Shown: positions 42,822-52,540, counted from the first letter of the stretch. The stretch is 64,000 nt of DNA from Rhodoferax sp. U2-2l (GCF_020594515.1 NZ_JAJCTH010000001.1:186001-250000), one strand, 5' to 3'. Notes: generated by a model from the sequence alone, not told the origin. A program made the numbers and translations.

Positions 42822-45737
42822 CTAGAACGCGAACTGAATCGAGGCCGTAGCTGCCGTGGATGTCCAGTTATTCGCTGACTGATAGGTGACATCAAGCACG
42901 ATGCTGGTTTGCTTCTCTAAATATCCCAAGAGGCCGAGCCCCAGTGTTACGCGATCGCGCCCGATCGCGCCACTGCTTACTTCGTAGGGCTTGCCAAGTA
43001 AACTGGCATTAAGCGTCGCACGGGCATCAACCAATTCCCGAGTCCAAGCGGCCTGCGCCGAGAGATGCCATTCGAACTCATGGGTCTTGATCGGTACGCT
43101 GATGGCACCACCAAGCGTCACTACGAAAGATTTATTGGTCGTCGTTTTCGCATGGATGAGGCTGGCCATATGCTGGTTGCCGTCCGTGAATGCCAAACTG
43201 CGCGACGATAGGTGGCTTGCTCCCAGATAGCCTTCGTAGAGCACATCGTCATTCTCCCCGCTGGCCCAGCCGGTCATTACGGAGGCTGCCAGATTGGCCG
43301 TGTCAATGTTCGCGCTGAACTGGGTATTGAGGATGGCGACCGGACGCGTTGCCGCGATCCTTCCTGCTCCCCCGCCGACCGCGCCTTGCACGAACGAGCC
43401 ATCTTCGAACGAGCGACTGGCATAACCCATCAGTTGAAAGTTCTGTTGCGACCCGCTCCCCATGTTTTGGTGAATGCTGGGGGTACTTTCTGCGTAGGCA
43501 ACCGAGAAACCAGCCAGCGTCTCAGCATCGATTCGCTTCTGCTTTCCACCGATCAAGCCGCCCAATGAATCATCCATGGTGTAGCCAGTACCGTCTCCTC
43601 GCCATGTCGATACGCGGCCTAATGCCCGCCCCCAGAGTTCTTCTCCAGGCTCCCCGGTCCCTTCGCTGATGTCTTGTTTGATGCCGCGCCGCTCGCCAGC
43701 ACGCCGCCGGCCGGCGACGGCAAGCATCGTTTGGTCGGCGATGAATTTGCTGTTCTCGAGATTCATCCCGATCAACTGGGCGTAGCCCACACCGCCGAGT
43801 TGATCCAGTGCAGCCGGTAGACTGCTTGCGGTTTGCGGTGCCAGGCCGTCGAAGAGCAACTTGATCTCTTGCTTGCCTTCGCGCACGCCCGCGACGGGCC
43901 GGAGTGCGTCCAGTGCGGCACCAAGCTGTTGCCGGTTGCGATTGTTCGCTACACCTGCCTGACACAGATCGCTATACGCGGCCGGCGTGCTGTAGAGACT
44001 CAAGGCTTGGCTGCCATAGACCATGTCCAGCCGAGTGCCGGGCAGCAGCCCATCGCTCGGCTGGCCGATAGCGTCGTAGCTGCCAAGGATGCCTCCAGGC
44101 GCGGTGACCATCTGAAATCCCTGGCCCAAGGGCGGGCTGTAAGTATTGGTCGCGTCGCCCGCAATACCGCGCAGGAGGATACTTGCCGTTCCGTCGGCTG
44201 TGTACTGTGCCTGCGCACCTGTGAGAACCAGCCGATCGTAGTTGCCAGCACCATTGGCATGGCCCGTGCCGTCAATTTCGATAGCGAGATTGCTCCCCGC
44301 CTCCTGAACCACGGAACCACTGGCAAACAGGGTTCCGGGAGAGTTTCCGGGCGCCAGCGTGCCACCATTTTTGACAAGGACGCGGCCAACCTGTCCGGTC
44401 CCCCCCAGGGTGCCGTCGCTCATGACCGTGCTATCCGAGATGATGGAACCATTGACCAGCAAACGCCCATCACTAATGATCGTGGGGCCCACATAGGTGT
44501 TGGCCCCGGCAAGCGTCAGCGTCCCGCTCCCCATCTTCGTCAGACCACCCGTGCCTGAGATGTCATTGCGCCAGGCGGACGACATGCCTTGGGTATCCAC
44601 TTGCCACATAGAGGTCAGTTGGCCGGGGCCGTCGACCGCTTTGCCGAGGTTCAGCAAACCCCATCCAAAAACGTCATCCACCCCCGGTGCGCCGATATCC
44701 GTGGCCGTCGTGAACATGACCGTCTTGATCTGTTCAGCAGTCAAATAGGGGAAGGCCTGGATCAGCACAGCGAGTGCGCCAGAGACATGCGGCGCGGCCA
44801 TTGATGTGCCGGACATGCGCACGTAATTTCCTTCTGCTGCCGGATAGTCCTCGGGGTAATACTGATGCAAAACAGCGAGGGCCTGATCATGAAATGAATC
44901 GGGCACATTGACCGAGAACACCCCTTCTAGAGCGTTATCGCCGCCGGGAGCAGAAATGCACCATCCTGCCGCGACACCGCAATCGTTGCCGTAATTGGTT
45001 TTCTCACCGTTGAGTGTCAGTGCGTTCACCGCCACCCAAGTCGCTGCGAGCTCCGGAAAGAGATAGGGAAGACCAGCTTGCAAACTAGGCTGGTTCTTTG
45101 AAGAATTTGCGGTGGCCCAGACCATCAGGGTGCCAGCTGCAACCGCTTCGCGTACAACACCAAGCAGCGGCTCGTTGATAACTGCTTCCCGCGTAAAGTC
45201 CGTTATTACTGCCGACGAACCCCAACTGTTGTTGATGACTTTGGCACCAGATTGCACCAAATAGCGAAGCCCTTCGTCGGTGCGGTCGATTCGTCCTTGT
45301 GCATCTCCAATACCCGCCACCACGAGTCTTGCATCGTAGGCGACGCCATGCATGCCGATTCCGTCCCGGCGCGCAGCAATGGTTCCGGAAACATGTGATC
45401 CATGGCCACTTGAATCGTCCACCGGAAATTTGTCAGGATTAATCCAAAATTCCCAACCGTCTTCCACAGCAGAACTGTTATAGATGGTTTTCAGAACAAA
45501 ATCACGCCCTGCAAATTCAGGATGATTGAGTGCGATACCGGTGTCCGCTACGCCAACCAAAACACCGGCCCCCGTCAGGCCCTGGTCGTAGGCGCGTTGG
45601 GCATTGATCAGCGCCAATCCAGCCTGCGCGTCATATTCGCTATCTGCATTCGCCGTTTCCACAAGGCCGACAAGTAGCGCCAAGGAAAAAATACAGGATG
45701 CAGTTCGGCCTAACCAGCTGCCGTTGTGGCGTTTCAT
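42822..45737 (-). CDS. Subtilisin-like (S8) serine protease autotransporter
   Basis: 971 residues. Signal peptide 1-31 (LGRTASCIFSLALLVGLVET, cleavage near ANA-DS). The S8 protease domain carries the catalytic Asp in VADTG (D65), His in GHGSHVSG (H112) and Ser in SGTSMAAPH (about 312). A passenger-associated beta-helix repeat follows (GSGTLTLAGANTYVGPTIIS, near 405), then linker and a C-terminal outer-membrane barrel of about 270 residues ending in the typical terminal Phe (SIQFAF). It would be secreted by the type V route and cut surface or host proteins. G+C is visibly lower than in the neighbouring eCIS genes, suggesting later acquisition. Confidence 0.95.
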   Translation of the reverse strand: MKRHNGSWLGRTASCIFSLALLVGLVETANADSEYDAQAGLALINAQRAYDQGLTGAGVLVGVADTGIALNHPEFAGRDFVLKTIYNSSAVEDGWEFWINPDKFPVDDSSGHGSHVSGTIAARRDGIGMHGVAYDARLVVAGIGDAQGRIDRTDEGLRYLVQSGAKVINNSWGSSAVITDFTREAVINEPLLGVVREAVAAGTLMVWATANSSKNQPSLQAGLPYLFPELAATWVAVNALTLNGEKTNYGNDCGVAAGWCISAPGGDNALEGVFSVNVPDSFHDQALAVLHQYYPEDYPAAEGNYVRMSGTSMAAPHVSGALAVLIQAFPYLTAEQIKTVMFTTATDIGAPGVDDVFGWGLLNLGKAVDGPGQLTSMWQVDTQGMSSAWRNDISGTGGLTKMGSGTLTLAGANTYVGPTIISDGRLLVNGSIISDSTVMSDGTLGGTGQVGRVLVKNGGTLAPGNSPGTLFASGSVVQEAGSNLAIEIDGTGHANGAGNYDRLVLTGAQAQYTADGTASILLRGIAGDATNTYSPPLGQGFQMVTAPGGILGSYDAIGQPSDGLLPGTRLDMVYGSQALSLYSTPAAYSDLCQAGVANNRNRQQLGAALDALRPVAGVREGKQEIKLLFDGLAPQTASSLPAALDQLGGVGYAQLIGMNLENSKFIADQTMLAVAGRRRAGERRGIKQDISEGTGEPGEELWGRALGRVSTWRGDGTGYTMDDSLGGLIGGKQKRIDAETLAGFSVAYAESTPSIHQNMGSGSQQNFQLMGYASRSFEDGSFVQGAVGGGAGRIAATRPVAILNTQFSANIDTANLAASVMTGWASGENDDVLYEGYLGASHLSSRSLAFTDGNQHMASLIHAKTTTNKSFVVTLGGAISVPIKTHEFEWHLSAQAAWTRELVDARATLNASLLGKPYEVSSGAIGRDRVTLGLGLLGYLEKQTSIVLDVTYQSANNWTSTAATASIQFAF

Positions 45738-45883
45738 AGCTGACTTTTCGGGGGCAAATGCGCAGATGCGCGCTCTGTCTTGTTCCGTTTTAAAGTTCTG
45801 ATTGCCATCGGCTTCAGTAAAGTCGCACCTCCTGGCAAGAGCAATGCTGCAACCCAGAAGGATGCGGCGCGAAGGGATTTCAT
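45734..45883 (-). CDS. Small ORF overlapping the autotransporter start (49 residues)
   Basis: Starts MKSLRAASFWVAALLLPGGA and overlaps the autotransporter ATG by an ATGA junction. The N-terminus looks like a signal or membrane segment and is followed by a basic tail (IRTLKRNKTERAS). The upstream AGGA site is weak. It may be a translated leader that couples expression, or chance. Confidence 0.3.
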   Translation of the reverse strand: MKSLRAASFWVAALLLPGGATLLKPMAIRTLKRNKTERASAHLPPKSQL

Positions 45884-45969
45884 GGGACTCATCCTAGGTC
45901 TAAACTTGCGACGAGCCTGTGATATTCGTCAAGGCCAACGATTTTTTTCAGTGGCCCTAATCACCTTTT

Positions 45970-46131
45970 GTGCAGGCACGTTTGATGCGCAATGAGCACC
46001 TCGACCCAGCCAATGCGGCGTTCCAAACCGGTTACGAGAGTCCTTCGCAGTTCAGCCGCGAATACGCTCATCTTTTCGGTGTGACACCCCAACGCGACAT
46101 CAATGGATTGCGGCGCAGTGTTGTGACGTGA
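45970..46131 (+). pseudogene. AraC-family regulator, C-terminal remnant
   Basis: 54 codons end in a stop and read AAFQTGYESPSQFSREYAHL followed by FGVTPQRDI, the second helix-turn-helix of AraC/XylS regulators. A stop codon 9 bp before the fragment closes the frame and no N-terminal part is found upstream. It is a remnant left by deletion or rearrangement next to the autotransporter. Confidence 0.85.
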
Positions 46132-46530
46132 AGGATATTCTCATGAAATTGGTCCACCCGAAAGCTGGCATTCGTAGCTGTCGGCAAACGCTGCAAAAGA
46201 GTCGCAAAGTCGGTGGAAATGGCCCTGTGACTGTGAGTGTCAGCTTACTGATTCCCATGCGAGTTTGAATGTCTGCTTCCTTGAACGGTGGCTGACCGCT
46301 ATGGGCACGTTGAAGTTAACCACGAACGGCTGCGGACTGGGTTCGAGCTGGATCACCATAAAGCTGCCCGTCGTGAACACCCGCAACCGGCCTATGGACG
46401 ACACTGCCCTTGAAAACACCCATCCCCCCATGACCGTGGGTCTCGTCACAGACCTCAACCAAAACCAACAGCCACCGACAAATTCAACCGCCGATGGCGC
46501 GCAACCGCGTACAGGTAAATGAAACTTGTC
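46132..46530. other. Intergenic stretch, no supported gene
   Basis: About 400 bp between the AraC remnant and the universal stress gene. Frames of 85 (+) and 72 (-) codons overlap each other; neither shows a motif or a convincing ribosome-binding site. Possibly decayed sequence. Confidence 0.5.
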
Positions 46531-46920
46531 TCAGGCCTTGACGGCCAACACCGGGCAGGACACCGACAGCAAGATGTCCTGCGCCACACTGCCCATGACC
46601 AGTTTGCCCACGGGCGTGCGCTTTCTCAGCCCAATCACCAGCAACGAAGCCTGCAGCCTATCGACCAACGCTTCAATCTCTGCCACCGCACTTTGGCCCC
46701 GGACAAACTGCTTGAACTCAGCATCGACACCGGCGCTCGCCATCAAGGCGGCAATTCGTTCGGCATCCAGCGCATCGGTCACGGCGGGGTCTTCCTTGTT
46801 GCCGCCCCGTCCGGCATTGACCACCACCAGGCGCTCGTTGCGTTCTTTCGCCATCTCAATCCCTTTGGCCAGGGCGGCCTGTCCTTCAGGACGAGGCACG
46901 TAGGCGACGATGATGGTCAT
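46531..46920 (-). CDS. Universal stress protein (UspA family)
   Basis: 129 residues: the N-terminal strand MTIIVAYVPRPEG, a helix-rich middle, and a C-terminal VIGLRKRTPVGKLVMGSVAQ followed by CPVLAVKA. That block is the Usp ATP-binding pattern G-2x-G-9x-G(S). ATG 46920 was chosen because GGAGAG precedes it; the upstream open frame lacks conservation. It lies 87 bp after livM and may be the last gene of the transporter operon. Confidence 0.93.
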   Translation of the reverse strand: MTIIVAYVPRPEGQAALAKGIEMAKERNERLVVVNAGRGGNKEDPAVTDALDAERIAALMASAGVDAEFKQFVRGQSAVAEIEALVDRLQASLLVIGLRKRTPVGKLVMGSVAQDILLSVSCPVLAVKA

Positions 46921-47007
46921 GATCACTCTCCATAAATGCATTGCAATTTGAAACTGCCAACCCTGCAGCCCAACGGCTGGCGCCGTTGCGGGCATCACCT
47001 CCGTTGG

Positions 47008-48000
47008 CTACTGGGCACCGCGACGACGGCGTCGTTCCCGAAAGCTCTGTAGTTCGCCCACGATGCCCTTGCGAAACGCCAGCACACACAGCACAAAAAT
47101 CACGCCAATGATCACATTGACCCAGGAGCCCACCTTGTCGGCCAGCGTGTCCTGCAGCGCAATCACAATGCCGGCGCCCAGCACCGGGCCAAAGAAAGTG
47201 CCCACGCCGCCCAGCAGCGTCATCAAAATCACCTCGCCCGACATCGTCCAGTGCACATCAGACAAGGTGGCAAACCCCATGATCAAGGTCTTGAGCGAGC
47301 CCGCCAGCCCGGCCAACGCGCTTGAGAGCACAAACGCCAGCAATTTGTAACGGTCGACCTGGTAGCCCAGCGAAATGGCGCGCGGCTCGTTTTCACGGAT
47401 CATCTTCAGCACCTGGCCAAACGGCGAATGCACGATGCGCGACACCGCCAGAAAACCCGCCACAAACACCGCCACCACCAGGTAGTACATGGCCGTGTCC
47501 GACTGCAGCGACAGCATGCCAAAGAGTGCGCCACGCGGCACGCCCTGCAGGCCGTCTTCACCGCCGGTGAACGGCGCTTGCAGGCAGATGAAGTAAATCA
47601 TCTGCGCCATCGCCAGTGTGATCATGGCGAAGTAAATGCCTTGCCGGCGAATCGCCACCAGCCCCACCACCAGGCCGATCAGCGCCGCCCCGATCACACC
47701 GCCGGCAATACCCAGCTCTGGCGTGAGGTTGTGCGACTTGATCAGATAGCCGGTGACATAGGCGGCCGAGCCAAAAAAGGCGGCGTGGCCAAAAGACAGC
47801 AGGCCGGTGAAGCCCAGCAGCAGGTTGAAGGCGCAGGCAAACAGCGCAAAACACAGCAGCTTCATCACAAACACCGGGTACAGACCCAGCATCGGCGCCA
47901 CCAGCAACAGGATCAGGATCACCAGGTAGGTCACCTGCAGGAGTTTGGCAGTTTTGGGCATGGGTTGATCGGGGGTGAGTGGTTTCAGGACGGCGCTCAT
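47008..48000 (-). CDS. livM: Branched-chain amino acid-type ABC transporter permease (LivM family)
   Basis: 330 residues with about ten hydrophobic segments and the LivM signatures FNLLLGFTGLLSFGHAAFFG near 60-80 and a C-terminal YKLLAFVLSSALAGLAGSLK. It forms half of the inner-membrane pore. ATG 48000 was chosen because it follows the livH stop by 1 bp. Substrate may be a branched-chain amino acid, an amide or another small compound; these families are not separable by sequence reading. Confidence 0.92.
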   Translation of the reverse strand: MSAVLKPLTPDQPMPKTAKLLQVTYLVILILLLVAPMLGLYPVFVMKLLCFALFACAFNLLLGFTGLLSFGHAAFFGSAAYVTGYLIKSHNLTPELGIAGGVIGAALIGLVVGLVAIRRQGIYFAMITLAMAQMIYFICLQAPFTGGEDGLQGVPRGALFGMLSLQSDTAMYYLVVAVFVAGFLAVSRIVHSPFGQVLKMIRENEPRAISLGYQVDRYKLLAFVLSSALAGLAGSLKTLIMGFATLSDVHWTMSGEVILMTLLGGVGTFFGPVLGAGIVIALQDTLADKVGSWVNVIIGVIFVLCVLAFRKGIVGELQSFRERRRRRGAQ

Positions 48001-48001
48001 C

Positions 48002-48886
48002 TCAGACTTCCTTGCCAAACAGGCCGGCCGGGCGAATCATCAGCACGATCACCATGATGATGAAGACCACAATGCTCGACGCTTCCGGGTAAAACACCCG
48101 TGTCAGGCCCTCAATCACCCCCAGGCCCAGGCCGGTCAGGATCGAGCCCATGATGGAGCCCATGCCGCCGATCACCACCACGGCAAACACCACAATGATC
48201 AGGTTGGAGCCCATCAGCGGGTTGACCTGGATGATGGGCGCGGCCAGCACACCGGCCAGCGCCGCCAGCGCGGCACCCGCGCCGTAGGTCAGCATCACCA
48301 TCAGCGGCACATTGATGCCAAAGGCCTGCACCAGCGCGGCGTTTTCAGTCCCGGCGCGCAAATATGCACCCAGCCGGGTTCGCTCGATCAGGTACCAGGT
48401 GCCCAGGCACACCGCCAGCGACACCCCCACCACCCAGGCCCGGTAGTTGGGCAATACCATGAAACCCAGGTTGGTGGCGCCCGTCAACAGCTCAGGCACG
48501 TTGTAGTTCTGGCCAGAGACGCCATACAGCTCGCGGAAAATGCCCTCGGCAATCAGCGCCAGGCCAAAGGTGAGCAGCAGGCCGTAAATGGGGTCAATCT
48601 TGTAGAGGTGTTTGAGAAATAGCCGTTCGATCACGACACCGAGTGCCCCCACGGTGACTGGCGCCAGCAGCAGCGCCCACCAGTAGTTGATGCCGAACTT
48701 GTCGAGCATGATCCAGGCCGCAAAGGCGCCCAGCATGTACAGCGCACCGTGCGCAAAATTGACAATCCCCAGCAAGCCAAAGATCACCGCCAGCCCCAGG
48801 CTGAGCAAGGCATAAAACGCACCATTGACCAGGCCCAGCAGCAGCTGGCCCAGAAAGGCTTGAAGGGGAATGCCAAAGATGTCCAT
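48002..48886 (-). CDS. livH: Branched-chain amino acid-type ABC transporter permease (LivH family)
   Basis: 294 residues, the other half of the membrane pore. Signatures: FLGQLLLGLVNGAFYALLSL at the start, VIFGLLGIVNFAHGALYMLG near 33-52, and NPLMGSNLIIVVFAVVVIGG near 222-241. It sits between the binding-protein and livM genes, the common order. Confidence 0.93.
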   Translation of the reverse strand: MDIFGIPLQAFLGQLLLGLVNGAFYALLSLGLAVIFGLLGIVNFAHGALYMLGAFAAWIMLDKFGINYWWALLLAPVTVGALGVVIERLFLKHLYKIDPIYGLLLTFGLALIAEGIFRELYGVSGQNYNVPELLTGATNLGFMVLPNYRAWVVGVSLAVCLGTWYLIERTRLGAYLRAGTENAALVQAFGINVPLMVMLTYGAGAALAALAGVLAAPIIQVNPLMGSNLIIVVFAVVVIGGMGSIMGSILTGLGLGVIEGLTRVFYPEASSIVVFIIMVIVLMIRPAGLFGKEV

Positions 48887-48964
48887 GGAGGCCTGTGGGT
48901 TGAAGTCCTGAAGGAATCACAGGGCGGTCAGCCGCATGCGCCGCTGACCGCCGGGGAAGTCAAC

Positions 48965-50158
48965 TTACTTTTTGAGCAGCGCACATTTGGAGTCGGCCAC
49001 CGAGGTGAATGCCTGGTCACCGGGCACCTTGGCCACCATCTTGTAGTAGTCCCAGGGTGTGGTGGATTCTTTGGTGGACTTGACCTGGTACAGGTACATG
49101 TCGTGGATCATGCGGCCGTCGGCGCGGATCTGGCCATTGTTGTAAAAGTCGTCGATCTTCATGCCCTTGAGGGTGGCCATCACCTTGTCAGCATCGGTGG
49201 TGCCGGCGGTTTGCACGGCTTTGAGGTAATTGCTGGCGGCTGAATAGTCGGCAGCTTGCACGCTGGTGGGCATGCGTTTGTATTTGTCAAAGAAACGCTT
49301 GGCAAATTTGCGGGAGGCGTCGTCCTGGTTCCAGTACCAGCTGTCAGCCACCTGCAGCCCTTCGGCATTGGCCAGACCCAGGCTGTGCACGTCGGTGATG
49401 AACACCAGCAGCCCGATCGGCTTCATGCTGCTCAAAATACCAAACTCTTTGGCCGACTTCATCGCGTTGCTGAAGTCACCCCCTGCGTTAGCCAGCGCCA
49501 ACACCTGGGCTTTGGAGGACTGCGCCTGCAGCAGGAAGGATGAAAAATCGGAAGCATTGAGCGGGTGGCGTACCGCACCGGTGACCGTGCCACCGTTGGC
49601 CTTGACGATGGTGGATGCGTCGGCTTCCAGCGAGTGGCCAAAGGCATAGTCGGCGGTCAGAAAGAACCAGTTTTTGCCACCGGCCTTCACCAGCGCAGCG
49701 GCGCCCACCTTGGCCAGCGCCACGGTGTCGTAGGCGTAATGCACGGTGTAGGGCGAGCAGGCTTCATTGGTCAGGCGGGCCGATCCCGCGCCGATCGAGA
49801 AGAACGGGCGCTTTTTTTCTTCCGCCAGCTTGGCCATCGCCAGCGAGGTGCCGGAGTTGGTGCCGCCAATCAGCATCGACAGGCCGTCCTTATCAATCCA
49901 CTCACGGGCCTTGGCGCTGGCAATGTCGGCCTTGTTTTGGTGGTCGGCAGTCAGCACCTCAATCGGGCGGCCCAGGACCTTGCCACCAAAGTCTTGCGCG
50001 GCCCATTTGATGACTTCGCCGCCGGCTGGGCCGTCCAGATCGGCATAGACGCTGGACATGTCGGTGATGAAACCGATCTTGACCGGGCCGGTGTTTTGGG
50101 CCGAAGCGGCGCCAGCAAAGCCCATGGCCATGGCGGTTACAAGTGTCTTGAATTTCAT
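48965..50158 (-). CDS. ABC transporter periplasmic substrate-binding protein (LivK-like)
   Basis: 397 residues. Signal peptide MKFKTLVTAMAMGFAGAASA. The mature part has PVKIGFITDMSSVYADLDGP and GGEVIKWAAQDFGGKVLGRP, typical of Periplasmic_binding_6 proteins. The MIGGTNSGTSLAMAKLAEEK-type serine-rich ligand loop and SIGAGSARLTNEACSPYTVH are the ABC-type amide/branched-chain amino acid binding pattern. It delivers substrate to the permease encoded next. The gene lies between the ATPase and permease genes, in the same operon. Confidence 0.92.
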   Translation of the reverse strand: MKFKTLVTAMAMGFAGAASAQNTGPVKIGFITDMSSVYADLDGPAGGEVIKWAAQDFGGKVLGRPIEVLTADHQNKADIASAKAREWIDKDGLSMLIGGTNSGTSLAMAKLAEEKKRPFFSIGAGSARLTNEACSPYTVHYAYDTVALAKVGAAALVKAGGKNWFFLTADYAFGHSLEADASTIVKANGGTVTGAVRHPLNASDFSSFLLQAQSSKAQVLALANAGGDFSNAMKSAKEFGILSSMKPIGLLVFITDVHSLGLANAEGLQVADSWYWNQDDASRKFAKRFFDKYKRMPTSVQAADYSAASNYLKAVQTAGTTDADKVMATLKGMKIDDFYNNGQIRADGRMIHDMYLYQVKSTKESTTPWDYYKMVAKVPGDQAFTSVADSKCALLKK

Positions 50159-50227
50159 GTTGTCTCCTGAGGGTTAGTTATAAAAAGGCGCGGGGGATCG
50201 AAGAGGTCTGTCAAAAAAAGAGCGGCG

Positions 50228-50932
50228 TCACACGCCCAGGTAGTCCTGCAGCATGCCCATGTTTTGGGTCAACTCGTGTTGGTCAAATTGCTTGACGATG
50301 GCGCCATGCTCCATCACAAAAAAGCGGTCGGCCAGCGGTGCGGCAAAGCGGAAGTTCTGCTCCACCAGCACGATGGTGTAGCCCTTGGCCTTGAGTGTCC
50401 GAATCATCTCGGCCAGCTTTTGCACAATCACCGGCGCCAGGCCTTCCGAGATTTCATCGAGCAGCAGCAGGCGTGCGCCGGTGCGCAAAATGCGCGCCAC
50501 CGCCAGCATTTGCTGCTCACCGCCGGACAGGCGGGTGCCGGGGCTGGCGGCGCGCTCTTGCAGGTTGGGGAACATGGTGTAAATCTCGTCCACGCTCATG
50601 CCGCCCGGTGCCAGCGTGGGCGGCAGCATCAGGTTTTCTTCTGCCGTCAGGCTGGCAAAAATGCCACGCTCTTCCGGGCAATAACCCACTCCCAGGTGGG
50701 CCACCTTGTGCGGTGGCAGGTGGATGGTCTCGGTGCCATGGATCTTGATGCTGCCCTTGCGGCTGCCGGTCAGGCCCACGATGGCACGCAGGGTGGTGGT
50801 GCGCCCGGCGCCGTTGCGCCCCAGGAGTGTCACCACCTCACCTTCGTTCACGTTCAGGTTGACACCATGCAGGATGTGCGACTCGCCGTACCAGGCATGC
50901 AGGTTCTCGATGCGAAGCATTTCTTGGGTCAT
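50228..50932 (-). CDS. livF: ABC transporter ATP-binding protein (LivF family) with altered Walker A
   Basis: 234 residues. Walker A reads GRNGAGRTT (38-46): arginine replaces the invariant lysine. The signature LSGGEQQM (near 140) and Walker B LLLLDEIS are normal. In this family it pairs with LivG to power uptake. The ATG overlaps the livG stop (ATGA). The lysine change could reduce hydrolysis in this subunit, or be a lineage-specific tolerated variant. Confidence 0.92.
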   Translation of the reverse strand: MTQEMLRIENLHAWYGESHILHGVNLNVNEGEVVTLLGRNGAGRTTTLRAIVGLTGSRKGSIKIHGTETIHLPPHKVAHLGVGYCPEERGIFASLTAEENLMLPPTLAPGGMSVDEIYTMFPNLQERAASPGTRLSGGEQQMLAVARILRTGARLLLLDEISEGLAPVIVQKLAEMIRTLKAKGYTIVLVEQNFRFAAPLADRFFVMEHGAIVKQFDQHELTQNMGMLQDYLGV

Positions 50933-51705
50933 CAGTGCGCGCCCTGCAGTTCGGTGTTGACCGTGCCCATGTAGGCTTCGATGACCAGAGGATTTTTGGA
51001 CACCTCGGCATACGGGCCGTCGGCAATGATGGCGCCGCGTTGCAGCACCGTGATGCGGTCGGCAATCTTGGATACCACGTTCATGTTGTGCTCCACCATC
51101 AGGATGGTGCGCCCGCTTGATACCTTCTTGATCAGCTGCGTGACCCGGTCCACGTCTTCGTGGCCCATGCCCTGGGTGGGCTCGTCTAGCAGCATCAGCT
51201 CGGGCTCCAGCGCCAGCGTGGTGGCCAGCTCCAGCGCGCGTTTGCGACCGTAAGGCAGGTTGACCGTCATTTCATCGGCAAAGTCCTGCAAATCGACTTC
51301 GGCCAGCAGTTGGTGGGCACGCGCATGCAGGGGCAGCAGGGTGGCTTCGGCTTTCCAGAAGTGGAACGAGGTGCCCAGATTGCGTTGCAGTGCGGCGCGC
51401 ACGTTCTCCAGCACGGTCATGTGGGGAAACACCGCCGAGATCTGGAACGAACGGACAATGCCGCGCCGCGCCGTCTGCGCCGGTTTCTCGGACGTGATGT
51501 CGGTGTCGTTGAACAGGATGCGGCCTTTGGTGGGCTGCAAAAACTTGGTCAATAGGTTGAAGAACGTCGTCTTGCCCGCGCCGTTGGGGCCAATCAGTGC
51601 GTGGATGTGGCCGCGTTGAACTTTCAGATCGACTTGGTTGACGGCCACAAAACCTTTGAACTCTTTGGTCAGGCCATGTGTTTCGAGAATGAAGGTCGCT
51701 GACAA
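50932..51705 (-). CDS. livG: ABC transporter ATP-binding protein (LivG family)
   Basis: 257 residues from TTG 51705, chosen because GGAG lies 5 bp upstream and it gives the normal LivG length; the open frame to 51819 adds a non-conserved extension. Walker A GPNGAGKTT (39-47) is intact. The family block LPYGRKRALELATTLALEPE and Walker B LMLLDEPTQGMGHED are present, and GRTILMVEHNMNVV near the end is the H-loop. It is the first gene of the transporter operon, divergent from a universal stress gene. Confidence 0.93.
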   Translation of the reverse strand: MSATFILETHGLTKEFKGFVAVNQVDLKVQRGHIHALIGPNGAGKTTFFNLLTKFLQPTKGRILFNDTDITSEKPAQTARRGIVRSFQISAVFPHMTVLENVRAALQRNLGTSFHFWKAEATLLPLHARAHQLLAEVDLQDFADEMTVNLPYGRKRALELATTLALEPELMLLDEPTQGMGHEDVDRVTQLIKKVSSGRTILMVEHNMNVVSKIADRITVLQRGAIIADGPYAEVSKNPLVIEAYMGTVNTELQGAH

Positions 51706-51859
51706 ATTGTGCTCCGGCTGAATAGTTGTAATTGTTGGCTGTGCAAGCCTGCAACTCGAGACAGAATAGTACCGAGTAGCGATACGCCGGGCTACCGGGT
51801 AACTACTTAAGACAACCACAACGCTGAAACATCCGCGTCATCACTCCAGGAGGTGTGTC

Positions 51860-52297
51860 ATGTACAAACGTATCTTGCTCGCTTACGACGGCTCCGACAC
51901 CGGTCAACAGGCTTTGCTGGCGTGTCACGACATCGCGCAATGGAGCGGCTCAGAGTTGACCCTGATTGCGGTGATGCCGCTGCCCCTGACCACCCTTGGG
52001 CCGGAAGGTGGTGTGTACAGCGAGTCGCTGCACGACGGCGAGAAACAGCGCTACCAGACGATTCTGGATGCCGGGGTGCGCAGGCTGGTTGATGGCGGGC
52101 TGAGCGCTCGCGGCGAACTGGTGGTTGGGGATGCGGTGACTGAAATTGTGCGCTGTGCCCGCGCCATCGACGCCAACCTGATCGTGGTCGGTCATAAGCA
52201 TTTGGAGGGTTGGGCGGCTCGCTGGTGGCGAGGCGCCGTCTCCAAGAACTTGATCGAGCACGCGTCCTGCAGCGTGCTGGTGGTGATCACGCATTGA
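51860..52297 (+). CDS. Universal stress protein (UspA family)
   Basis: 145 residues beginning MYKRILLAYDGSDTGQQALL, the classical Usp start. The C-terminal VVGHKHLEGWAARWWRGAVS followed by CSVLVVITH carries the G-2x-G-9x-G pattern in slightly altered form. AGGAGG precedes the ATG. It is divergent from livG with 154 bp between them, a shared control region. Confidence 0.94.
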   Translation: MYKRILLAYDGSDTGQQALLACHDIAQWSGSELTLIAVMPLPLTTLGPEGGVYSESLHDGEKQRYQTILDAGVRRLVDGGLSARGELVVGDAVTEIVRCARAIDANLIVVGHKHLEGWAARWWRGAVSKNLIEHASCSVLVVITH

Positions 52298-52540
52298 GGC
52301 GTGCAGGCGGCTGGTCCATGATGGCGCGAACCGCCAGGCAAGTTGTGTCGGGCCCGGTGCCTAAAAGTTAAGCACACGCCGCCAAGCCATAGCTGGCGCG
52401 GGTTTCCAGACTTGTTCAGGGTCTTGTCCACAGGGTTGGGCCCGCCTATTGGGGACAAATTTTTCGCCTCCCCGCGGCGTGGCCTCTCGGCGGTGCGCCA
52501 AAGCACAGACCGCTTGCCTGGCAGCCTGAAAAATGGGCCC

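Noticed and set aside
42508-42825. Small genes on both strands upstream of the autotransporter end
   Set aside because: Frames overlap each other, lack ribosome-binding sites and show no reliable motif; faint resemblance to secretion-sheath proteins was too weak to keep.
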